Below are positions 1 to 7,198 of a stretch of DNA of 45,933 nt, piece after piece. The DNA lies in the NCBI GenBank assembly GCA_040900345.1, contig JBBDZE010000008.1:1-45933 (forward strand), read 5' to 3'. The notes below the pieces were generated by a model. That model was given only the letters and a program-made list of their open reading frames with translations, did no database searches and had not been told where the DNA came from. The position numbers and the translations under genes were made by a program. Numbering within the stretch: the stretch's first letter is position 1; each line of letters begins with the position of its first letter. The DNA comes from JBBDZE01 sp040900345 (GTDB lineage: Bacteria > Patescibacteriota > Minisyncoccia > Spechtbacterales > 2-12-FULL-38-22).

Positions 1-2414
1 GCGTCGGTTGCGGCAGCAGCTCTACTCCCGCCACTGGGAGCTGGAGGCGGTGTGGGGCTACCAGAGGCGGGTGCTTCCGGAGCATTTTGACTACGATTTC
101 TGGAACCCTGGAGTCGTTGAGCTGCAGGAGAGGGAGGCGGCGTAGCGGGGCCGCGGGCTGGTGGCGGTGTCGGGCCGCCAGGCGGCGCTGCAGGTCCGCG
201 CGGAGGTCGAGCGGGCCCGGGAGGAGGGGTGCTGCCCCCACCGCTCGGTGGCGGCGTTCCACCCCCACCTCCAGGAGGCGTCCCACCGCTCGGCGGTGGC
301 GTACCGGGGCCGGGACGACCTCCTGCCCCAGCGGCGGCTCCCGCAGCGGCAGCTCCCGCGGCCGCCGCGCCAGCGGCTGCCCTTGCGGCGCTGCCTGTGC
401 CCGGCCCGCCTCCGGTGCCAGCGCTACCATTACCAAGGAAGCTTCCATTCGGCATGCGCGCGTTGAGGTGCGGGTCATTCTCAATGGCAGCGGCCATCTT
501 CTCGAGGCGTTCGATCTTAGTATTCTTGAGTGCTTGCAAGCGGGAAGGTTTGTCGTTGGTTTTGTAGAGATTGTCGATGGCTTGTTGCATGCTGGTGTCC
601 AACGCGAGCAAGTCTTCTTTACGCTGCGTCATGCGGCGCAGTTTGCTTTCAGAGAGATTATCGTTGCCCAAAATACCCTTGGCAACGTTGATGTCTCCTC
701 GCGCGGTGGTGGAAAGTTTATCAAGGGCCGCAGAGTCCATTTCGGCAACCCGCTCAATGATCCGGTTTTCGTCCTCGCCCAGGACAGCACGGTCATGAGG
801 GTTTGCGGCGAGCCAGTTGTCGCCTGAACCGGGACGGCCCTTTGAAGCGTTAAGGTAGCGCTCCACAACATCTTTGTTGATTGTGCCCTCCCGGCGCGCC
901 TCGTCGGCTTTGCGTGGGTTGCGTTGCGAGAGCACATCCATGGCCGCGGTAAGTCGGTCACCGTTGCGCTCGGCGCGTACATTGCGAACAAGCTGGTCGT
1001 CGGTGAGCTTTTCATACCCTGGCTGAAACTGGCGCCAGGAAGCTCGCTGCTGGTTCGCGTATCCTTGCATGCCGCGCCCAGCACCTTGCATGATAGAGCT
1101 TCCAGCGCCTAGGGTAGCAGCGTTAAGGAGCCTTCTGGTGTTCCAGCGATTTCGCATAACCGGGTTATCGACGAGGCGATTGCCCGCTCGCTCGGCAACG
1201 CCGCTGGTCGCTCGTCCCGCCTTGCGCTTCACAGCGCTGGCGGGCTCGCGCACAAATCGTCGGTTGGCCCACTTGGTCGTTCCTTGCTGTATTCTTTGGC
1301 CTTGCTTTACGATAAGACCGGAACCCATAGCGCTTATGGAAAAGGCCACGAACATGCCGGCGACCATGGTGCCCAAGCCCATGCCCATAAGGGTCACCTG
1401 GCAAAATTGGTTGTTACCCACGATGTCATTGGTTATATCGTTGTGCTCACCCTGGCTGCCGGTGCCCACGCCAGTAGGAGCGGGAGGGAGGGGACTGGTG
1501 CAAAGGCCCGAGTTGCCGGCAAACACAATGCCAAGGAATAAAAAGAGCCCGACGGGAATGGGCAGAAGGGCCCACTGGAAGAACTGGTGTGACCACTTGA
1601 AAAAGTACTCCCGCGTGGCGGGCAAGATGTAGGCGGCAAAGGCAAGGGGCGAAAAAATGACCAACAACTGCAAGGCGAGAACGCGCACGACCATAAGCGC
1701 ACTGATAAGCAGTAAGATAAGCGCGGTTACCAAGTTGAATATGATGGATACTAACAGGCGCACGGACTGCCCCGCGACCTCTTTGAGGTTTTGTTCAAGC
1801 GCGAAGTCCGAGCTGCTCATGAACGGGTTGACGCTCTCATTGCTAAAGAGCGCCGTCCCGCCGGCTGCTTCATCGAAGAATATTTTGGTGAGAATGTTGG
1901 AAATGTCAATGACCAGCGCTGTAAGGAATGGCGAGAAATTAATAAGGAGCGCGATGACCACGAACCACACGAGGAGTCTGGCGTTGAGAGCGGCTCCGCG
2001 CACCTTTAAGTTCAGCATGGTGCCAATGGCGATGGCGATAAGGATGATAATGAAGAGGCCATTGGTAATGTCGCGGATAATCTCCCACCCAACAGCAACG
2101 CCCGATGTCTCCGCGGCCGTTATGGGCGTGTAGCTGGCGCTCAAGACAAAGGACATGGTTATTTGCATGACGGTTGCGGCCAGGAAGACCACGGCGATGG
2201 ATATCCAGTTGATGATCCAAAGCGCGCCACCGAGGAATATTGAGAGCAAGCCCGCCCCCGCTGCCCTCGCAAAGTCATCGTGAAACCACGCGTCGGCCGG
2301 CACGGGCAGAAAGGCGACCACGATCACCAAAGTACCAAAAACGCCCAGCGCGAGCGGTTTAAAAAATGGTTTCGGCTGGGCCAGCAAAAGCAGCTTATGC
2401 GGAAGTTCTCGCAT
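1..2414 (-). CDS. VirB6/TrbL-like polytopic membrane protein, 3' end outside the window
   Basis: Open without a stop for 804 codons from the ATG at 2414 to the window edge. The first ~400 residues hold about seven hydrophobic segments separated by short loops, including a helix pair ending near the stretch I-F-S-P-L-A-F, the pattern of VirB6/TrbL channel proteins of type IV secretion systems. After the last helix comes a basic linker, then a polar Q/N/R/E-rich helical region, then (window positions 1-440) a very low-complexity tail of Gly, Ala, Pro and Ser. The tail should be outside the folded core. Family assignment rests on topology and layout, not on a catalytic motif. A TrbC/VirB2-like pilin at 16311-16958 may belong to the same machine. 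The start is supported by an extended -10 box exactly 7 nt upstream, implying a leaderless mRNA. No other secretion gene is adjacent in the window. Confidence 0.72.
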   Translation of the reverse strand, partial: MRELPHKLLLLAQPKPFFKPLALGVFGTLVIVVAFLPVPADAWFHDDFARAAGAGLLSIFLGGALWIINWISIAVVFLAATVMQITMSFVLSASYTPITAAETSGVAVGWEIIRDITNGLFIIILIAIAIGTMLNLKVRGAALNARLLVWFVVIALLINFSPFLTALVIDISNILTKIFFDEAAGGTALFSNESVNPFMSSSDFALEQNLKEVAGQSVRLLVSIIFNLVTALILLLISALMVVRVLALQLLVIFSPLAFAAYILPATREYFFKWSHQFFQWALLPIPVGLFLFLGIVFAGNSGLCTSPLPPAPTGVGTGSQGEHNDITNDIVGNNQFCQVTLMGMGLGTMVAGMFVAFSISAMGSGLIVKQGQRIQQGTTKWANRRFVREPASAVKRKAGRATSGVAERAGNRLVDNPVMRNRWNTRRLLNAATLGAGSSIMQGAGRGMQGYANQQRASWRQFQPGYEKLTDDQLVRNVRAERNGDRLTAAMDVLSQRNPRKADEARREGTINKDVVERYLNASKGRPGSGDNWLAANPHDRAVLGEDENRIIERVAEMDSAALDKLSTTARGDINVAKGILGNDNLSESKLRRMTQRKEDLLALDTSMQQAIDNLYKTNDKPSRLQALKNTKIERLEKMAAAIENDPHLNARMPNGSFLGNGSAGTGGGPGTGSAARAAAGAAAAGAAAAGAAAGAGGRPGPGTPPPSGGTPPGGGGGTPPPSGGGSTPPPGPARPPRGPAAPPGGPTPPPARGPATPPPSPAAQRLQGSRNRSQNAPEAPASGSPTPPPAPSGGSRAAAATD

Positions 2415-2421
2415 TAGCTGT

Positions 2422-2430
2422 ATTATAGCA
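2422..2430 (-). promoter_or_regulatory. Extended -10 promoter for the VirB6-like gene
   Basis: On the minus strand TGcTATAAT lies 7 nt before the ATG at 2414, so transcription would start at or next to the start codon. No clear -35 at 16-18 bp spacing is seen, as expected for an extended -10 promoter. Confidence 0.6.
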
Positions 2431-2498
2431 CCTAACAGGAATGCGAAGCCGTCAATTGTTCCACAGTAAAAGCAAACAAGAAAGGACGTGTATACTTG

Positions 2499-2528
2499 CC
2501 ACATTTTCCACACGTGTGGGAAATGTGG
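2499..2528. terminator. 30-bp near-perfect palindrome downstream of rsmA
   Basis: Two 15-nt arms, CCACATTTTCCACAC and its near reverse complement, meet without a loop and have one mismatch. The palindrome lies 38 bp beyond the rsmA stop, in the gap before the VirB6-like gene. There is no U-tract, so it may be a processing or pausing hairpin or a protein site rather than a classical terminator. Confidence 0.45.
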
Positions 2529-2566
2529 TAGGGAGGGGGCTCGCAAGGTAGCCCAAAGGGCGGCTG

Positions 2567-3403
2567 TTAAGAGTGGTCGCGTTTAGGCAAGGCCGCCAGG
2601 AGAGCACGCCACTCCTCTACCGAGAGAGTCTCGGCCCGTCGGGAAGGGTCAATGTGGGCCGCCGCAAAAGCATCGGTGAGTTCTTGCTTGTCACCAAAGT
2701 GCGCGTTGGCAATGTTACCCAAAAGTTGTTTGCGGCGAGCGGAGAACCCGGCGCGGGCAAGCGCAAAAAAGCGCTTTTCGTCCAGCGCGGGCGTCGCGAT
2801 ATCACGCACGACGAGGAGGGATGAGTCCACCTCGGGTGCCGGCCAAAACGACGAGGCGGGAATAGTGCGCTCAATAGCCGGCGTGCCATAGAGCTGCACG
2901 GAAACAGAGAGCATCGTAGCGTGCGGCGGCTCGGCTATAATCTTTTGAGCGACCTCTTTTTGAATAATAACGGCAATGGCGCTTGGTTTTGCTTCGGTTG
3001 TCTCCAAAAAGGTGCGAAAAAGCCGTGCGGTCAGGTAGTACGGCGGGGCGCCTAGGAGCGCGTAACCGGTAACGGGTAACGCGTAACGGGAGGGATTAAA
3101 TTTGAGAATATCGTCTTGGACTATTTCAACGTTCTGGCTGGCGGCGAATTTTTTGCCTAGGAATTCTGCAAGAGCCGGATCTTTTTCCACCGCGATAACG
3201 TCCGCACCCGCTTCGGCCAGTGCGGCGGTAATCACGCCCGTGCCGGGTCCGACCTCAAGCACCGTGTCGCCTTGCTGAATGTCGGCGGCTTTAAGCAGCG
3301 CGGTAAGCGCGCCTTCATCAATAAGAAAATGTTGCCCGAGCACCTTGTTGGGACGAGCCCCTAAGGTTGCAAGGTCGCTTTGAATGGATACTTTCAGTGA
3401 CAT
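2567..3403 (-). CDS. rsmA: 16S rRNA adenine dimethyltransferase RsmA/KsgA
   Basis: A protein of 278 residues, the usual family length. It should dimethylate the two adjacent adenines in the 3'-terminal helix of 16S rRNA using S-adenosylmethionine during 30S maturation. Visible motifs are the N-terminal substrate loop N-K-V-L-G-Q-H-F-L (19-27), the SAM-binding glycine motif E-V-G-P-G-T-G (50-56) and the acidic motif E-K-D (73-75). Oddly, motif IV, normally N-[IL]-P-[YF] with the catalytic Asn, reads G-A-P-P-Y-Y at 118-123, so the Asn is replaced by Ala. Just before it is a locally repetitive stretch (R-Y-A-L-P-V-T-G-Y-A-L-L) encoded by repeated gttac units, suggesting a small local duplication. 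The gene follows the helicase by 9 bp and is probably cotranscribed with it. Family certain; activity uncertain. Confidence 0.93.
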   Translation of the reverse strand: MSLKVSIQSDLATLGARPNKVLGQHFLIDEGALTALLKAADIQQGDTVLEVGPGTGVITAALAEAGADVIAVEKDPALAEFLGKKFAASQNVEIVQDDILKFNPSRYALPVTGYALLGAPPYYLTARLFRTFLETTEAKPSAIAVIIQKEVAQKIIAEPPHATMLSVSVQLYGTPAIERTIPASSFWPAPEVDSSLLVVRDIATPALDEKRFFALARAGFSARRKQLLGNIANAHFGDKQELTDAFAAAHIDPSRRAETLSVEEWRALLAALPKRDHS

Positions 3404-3412
3404 AGGCGGCAG

Positions 3413-5335
3413 TTACCATTCAAGGACGTCTTCATCCCAGGCGGTGTCCGATTCGCGTATCTGTTGGAGCGGTTCAAATGATAGGTGCTCTTGGGGTAAC
3501 TCGAAAAGAAAGTTGGAGGGCGGGTTTGACTGTGTGGAGCCCCATAGCATCCGGTGGCGCGCAAACAACATATACAACTTCTCTTTGGCCCGGGTAATGC
3601 CTACATAGCAGAGGCGGCGTTCTTCCTCCAGCTCGCGCGCCGAGCTCATACTGCTGGCGTGAGGCAAAATACCCTCTTCGCAGCCGGCCATAAACACCAC
3701 CGGAAACTCAAGGCCTTTTGCCATGTGCAGGGTCATCAAGTGTACGAGGTCGTTCTCGTAGCGGATGTTGTCGGTCTCCTGCATGAGGGTGACGTCTTCC
3801 AGGAATTTCGCGAGAGCCTCATTCAGCGCGAGCGTGTCATATTCTTGCGTTACCGACTGCAACTCAAGAACGTTTTGCCAGCGCTCCTCACCCTTATCGG
3901 TGCCGTCGCGCAAGAGTTTTTCGGTGCTGGTCTTGTTGATGATGAAGGTAAGCAGTTCTAAGAGCGTGCCGGCCCCTTGCGCATAGCGGTCGGATATCTC
4001 ATTGACCATGGCGCGTACCACATCTTCCTTTTTGCGGGCCGGTTTGGCTATAAGGCGTTCGCGCAGCGTGCCGGCGCGGAGTTTGGCGAGGCGATCAAAC
4101 GCCGGAAAGTCGTGGGGGTTGTGCAAAAGGCGCAGCCACGCAATAGCATCTTTTACCTCCGCACGCTCATAGAACTTTGTGCCACCGACAATTTTATAGG
4201 GAACGCCCGCCCGTAAGAAGGTCTCTTCCAGAGCGCGCGATTGGGCGTTGGTACGATACAGCACCACCATATCGCGCAAGTGCAGTTTGCGCTCTTCAAC
4301 GAGGTGGTGCATGGTAGCCAGAATGAATTCCCCTTCCTCGCGCTCGTTGAGTACTTCCTGAATGGCGATTGGTTCGCCTTCGGTGTTGTGGGTCCAGAGG
4401 TTTTTGGGGTAACCCTCGTCGTTGTTGGCAATAAGCGCCGAGGCGGCCTCAACGATGCGCTTGCTTGAGCGGTAGTTTTGTTCCAGCTTGATGACCTTGG
4501 CGGCGGGCCAGTCGCGTTCAAAGTTGAGAATATTCTCAAAATTGGCATTACGCCACGAGTAAATGGCCTGGGCATCGTCCCCCACCACGCAAATGTTGCC
4601 CGATCCTTGGGCCAGCAGCATCACCAGCGTGTACTGGGCGGTGTTGGTGTCCTGGTACTCATCAACGAGAATATAGCGAAATCTTCGCTGTAGCTTCGTA
4701 CGGACCGCCTCGTTGGTCTTGAGCAGCAGCACGGTTTGCATAATGAGATCGTCAAAGTCAAAGGCGTTGGCCTCGGCGAGCGCCGTTTGGTAGCGTTCAT
4801 AGACGCGGGCGGCCTCGCGTTCCAGATAGGTACCAGCCTGAGCAACGAACATCTCGGGGAGGAGCAGCTCATCCTTGGCGCCAGAGATAATGGCGGCAAT
4901 TTTGTTGGGCGTAATCTGCTTGGGGTCAATTCCCAGCTCTTTCATGGCTTGTTTGAGCACCGTTTGCTGGTCGCTGGCGTCAAATATCGTAAATTGGGGC
5001 GAATAGCCTATGAGCGCGGCGTGCTCGCGTAATAGGCGCACGCATACCGAGTGGAACGTGCCCATGGTGGGCATCTGGCTGGGCGGACCTGTCGGTGAAG
5101 CGTCGGTTTGGGCGAGAAGCTGGGCCACGCGCTCCTTCATCTCCCCCGCCGCTTTGTTGGTGAACGTTACGGCAAGGATAGAGCGGGGCGAAATGCCCCG
5201 CGAAATAAGGTAGGCAATGCGGTGGGTGAGGGTGCGGGTTTTGCCCGAGCCCGGGCCGGCTAAAATCAAAAGCGGGCCGTCAATGGTTTGAGCGGCATCG
5301 CGCTGCTGTTGGTTGAGCGAAGCGAGAATATCCAC
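3413..5335 (-). CDS. pcrA: UvrD/PcrA-like superfamily 1 DNA helicase
   Basis: A 640-residue ATP-dependent 3'-5' DNA helicase for repair and replication restart. Motifs in order: Q-motif region L-N-Q-Q-Q-R-D-A, Walker A G-P-G-S-G-K-T (near 28-34), motif Ia T-F-T-N-K-A-A, Walker B V-D-E-Y-Q-D-T-N (near 224-231), motif III G-D-D-A-Q-A-I-Y-S-W-R, motif IV Q-N-Y-R-S-S, motif V H-M-A-K-G-L-E-F, and motif VI G-I-T-R-A-K-E-K-L. It is shorter than E. coli UvrD (~720), mainly in the C-terminal region. The only start before Leu-Asn-Gln-Gln is GTG at 5335. A weak TTGATT-N16-TACATT pair just upstream would put transcription almost at that GTG. rsmA follows 9 bp downstream. Confidence 0.93.
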   Translation of the reverse strand: MDILASLNQQQRDAAQTIDGPLLILAGPGSGKTRTLTHRIAYLISRGISPRSILAVTFTNKAAGEMKERVAQLLAQTDASPTGPPSQMPTMGTFHSVCVRLLREHAALIGYSPQFTIFDASDQQTVLKQAMKELGIDPKQITPNKIAAIISGAKDELLLPEMFVAQAGTYLEREAARVYERYQTALAEANAFDFDDLIMQTVLLLKTNEAVRTKLQRRFRYILVDEYQDTNTAQYTLVMLLAQGSGNICVVGDDAQAIYSWRNANFENILNFERDWPAAKVIKLEQNYRSSKRIVEAASALIANNDEGYPKNLWTHNTEGEPIAIQEVLNEREEGEFILATMHHLVEERKLHLRDMVVLYRTNAQSRALEETFLRAGVPYKIVGGTKFYERAEVKDAIAWLRLLHNPHDFPAFDRLAKLRAGTLRERLIAKPARKKEDVVRAMVNEISDRYAQGAGTLLELLTFIINKTSTEKLLRDGTDKGEERWQNVLELQSVTQEYDTLALNEALAKFLEDVTLMQETDNIRYENDLVHLMTLHMAKGLEFPVVFMAGCEEGILPHASSMSSARELEEERRLCYVGITRAKEKLYMLFARHRMLWGSTQSNPPSNFLFELPQEHLSFEPLQQIRESDTAWDEDVLEW

Positions 5336-5428
5336 AGATTAATGTAGGACTTATCAATAGGTAATCAACAATTCATACACAGGACCTTTCAAAATAACGC
5401 GTATACTGCCTTGTTGCGTAAGCTTCCC

Positions 5429-5607
5429 GTTAGAAGTCGCGAGGGCACGCAGCGTGCCTCTACTTCTAACCCTGGTGACCCCGCGCCTCTTTGTGAACCC
5501 ATCTCGCCCTGCTTCTTTTGTGATACCTTAGGGGTCAAAAATACTTCCGCCCTCAGGAAACTATCGTACATGGCCGATGGCAACGTCAGTTCACAAAAGG
5601 CGCGGGG
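5429..5607. repeat. Two inverted repeats, possible structured RNA
   Basis: In the divergent gap between the helicase and the LysM/M23 gene, 5429-5470 is an inverted repeat (arms gttagaagt/acttctaac with an inner gcacgc/gcgtgc stem). A second repeat pairs 5479-5498 with 5589-5607 (ccccgcgcc..tttgtgaac against gttcacaaa..ggcgcgggg, about 19 bp) around a ~90-nt interior that can itself partly fold. It could be an RNA rod, a terminator or a palindromic element. No known RNA family was recognised and no convincing reading frame lies inside. Confidence 0.45.
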
Positions 5608-5636
5608 TTGACACAGGGGGCGCGCGGTGATAAACT
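5608..5636 (+). promoter_or_regulatory. Sigma-70 type promoter for the LysM/M23 gene
   Basis: A perfect TTGACA at 5608-5613, a 17-bp spacer and TAAACT at 5631-5636 point rightwards. Transcription would start near 5643, leaving a leader of about 245 nt before the annotated ATG at 5891. The TTGACA directly abuts the right arm of the inverted repeat. Confidence 0.65.
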
Positions 5637-5890
5637 GCCCCTTGTATTGTAGAGCTGAATTCCTGCGAGCGCAGTATAGCGCATCTGCAGGAAACAGTGC
5701 AACGTAACGTGGATTGTCGCAGCGCAGATCTTAGATTCAGCGGGCACACAAGACAAGACTTATTCACGAGACCCCACAAGACCCTGCCTCGTTACCCGGT
5801 CCTTCCGGCGCGAAGGCAGGTGAAATAATTCAGCGAACCGGCAAGAGAATTTCTCGTATATTCCGCACACAACGCGGCAAAACTCCTGAT

Positions 5891-6901
5891 ATGCATGCAA
5901 TAAGCATAGGAGCTGCCGTTTTTATTTTGTCCGGTATCCTCATTGCCAACGCTGCCTATCCCCCGGTATTTGAACGAAATGCAGTCGCGGCGAGCGAAAC
6001 CGCGAGCTCGGTTGAGCATTCACAGCTCTTTGCCGATGCCCGTAGCGTTTTGGGAGAACCGGGACGCGGCGGAGTCGAAGAGGACGTTCCTGTCATTGCC
6101 CCGCAGGACACGGCACTGCTGAGCCCCGGGATGCTCCCTTCGGGCGGTTCCTACCCGACGGAAGATTCGGAGCGCAACGAAGTTACCACCTACACTGTAC
6201 AAGAAGGCGATACCCTGAGCGCTATTGCAGCGCGCCACAATCTCAGCACCAACACGCTGTTGTGGTCAAATGACCTGGGATCAGCCGACCTTATCCGACC
6301 CGGCGATGAGTTGACCATATTACCGGTAGACGGCTTGCTGCACGAGGTGCGCTCTGGCGATACGCTCAGCACTATTGCGAAGAGATATAAGGCCTCGGCA
6401 GACGATATTATTCGCTACAACCAAATTGAAGTTGACACCATAATCATCGGCCAGCACTTGATTATTGCCGGTGGCGTTGAGCCTCCTCCCGCGCCCAAGT
6501 CCCGCACGGTTGCCTCCTCGGGGCGAGCGGCAAGCAACTCCCTACCCAATATTTCGGGGTACTTTATCCGCCCCACTGCAGGCTATCGCAGCCAAGGTAT
6601 TCACAGTAACAATGCGGTGGACATTGCTAACGCTTGCGGCACGCCCGTTTACGCGGCGGCCTCCGGCACCGTACAGGCGGCCTCTAACGGCGGCCGCTGG
6701 AACGGTGGGTATGGCAATTTTGTAACCATTGTTCATCCCAACGGTGTTACCACACTTTACGCCCACATGACGCGCGGCGTTGTCTCTTCCGGCCAGCAAG
6801 TAAGCCAAGGGCACGCGATTGGATATATGGGGACGACGGGGCGCTCAACTGGCTGCCATCTGCACTGGGAGGTGCGCGGCGCGCGCAACCCGCTGGGGTA
6901 A
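5891..6901 (+). CDS. Membrane-anchored LysM-LysM-M23 peptidoglycan endopeptidase
   Basis: 336 residues. A hydrophobic N-terminal segment (about 5-24) is a signal or anchor. Two LysM repeats follow (about 98-142, Y-T-V-Q-E-G-D-T-L-S, and 150-193, H-E-V-R-S-G-D-T-L-S), which bind peptidoglycan glycan. The C-terminal third is an M23 (lysostaphin-type) zinc peptidase with first ligands in H-S-N-N-A-V-D-I-A and the final H-L-H-W-E-V motif. It should act outside the membrane in wall remodelling. The frame stays open upstream of 5891 for about 55 codons encoding a basic stretch (R-T-G-K-R-I-S-R-I-F-R) but has no ATG, GTG or TTG there. The real N terminus may therefore lie upstream at a rare start codon. 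A strong terminator follows. Confidence 0.9.
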   Translation: MHAISIGAAVFILSGILIANAAYPPVFERNAVAASETASSVEHSQLFADARSVLGEPGRGGVEEDVPVIAPQDTALLSPGMLPSGGSYPTEDSERNEVTTYTVQEGDTLSAIAARHNLSTNTLLWSNDLGSADLIRPGDELTILPVDGLLHEVRSGDTLSTIAKRYKASADDIIRYNQIEVDTIIIGQHLIIAGGVEPPPAPKSRTVASSGRAASNSLPNISGYFIRPTAGYRSQGIHSNNAVDIANACGTPVYAAASGTVQAASNGGRWNGGYGNFVTIVHPNGVTTLYAHMTRGVVSSGQQVSQGHAIGYMGTTGRSTGCHLHWEVRGARNPLG

Positions 6902-6920
6902 ACAACTTCGAGCTTTGAGA

Positions 6921-6952
6921 ACCAAAAGACGGCCCTCGGGCCGTCTTTTGGT
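6921..6952 (+). terminator. Intrinsic-type terminator after the LysM/M23 gene
   Basis: A 14-bp perfect stem (accaaaagacggcc with its complement) closes on a CTCG loop, 19 bp after the stop. The A-rich left arm and T-rich right arm (cttttgg) make it usable on both strands. Confidence 0.75.
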
Positions 6953-7050
6953 TGCAGAAAAGAAAGGAATGCACGGCAGACAAGTCCTTCGCAAACGGGC
7001 CCTTCATGCGAAATGGGCGTTAAAAAGAACGTATGTAAGCCAAAATAAAT

Positions 7051-7088
7051 GGCCAAACGGCCACATGGTACCATGTGGCCGTTTGGCC
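7051..7088. repeat. 38-bp perfect palindrome
   Basis: ggccaaacggccacatggt followed directly by its exact reverse complement, centred on GGTACC, with no loop base. It lies between the convergent LysM/M23 and comM genes. The rest of the gap, 7089-7198, contains further GC-rich inverted segments (gccaccgc/gcggtggc) and no gene. Confidence 0.8.
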
Positions 7089-7198
7089 GTTCGGCAAGCT
7101 CAAAGCTAATAGCCACCGCTTCCAGCGGGGCCCCGTCACCGCTTTCTTCGGGACCCCGCCAGCGGCGGTGGCCAAAGGCGGTGGCTCACAGCTCGAAG

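Noticed and set aside
2..145. Plus-strand tail reading as a natural-looking C terminus ending at TAG near 143
   Set aside because: Only ~48 codons are visible, and the same DNA is explained by the low-complexity minus-strand tail; not enough to support a second gene.
87..1632. Long plus-strand reading frames opposite the VirB6-like gene
   Set aside because: They are rich in Arg/Pro/Ala with no domains, and lie opposite an 804-codon frame with clear transmembrane helices; their openness follows from the GC-rich Gly/Ala/Pro codons on the other strand.
5479..5607. SRP RNA or 6S RNA in the inverted repeat
   Set aside because: A rod-like fold and a CGGAAG word are present on the minus strand, but the conserved SRP motif around the GGAA loop (GAAGCAGC directly after it) is missing, and no 6S central bubble is recognisable.
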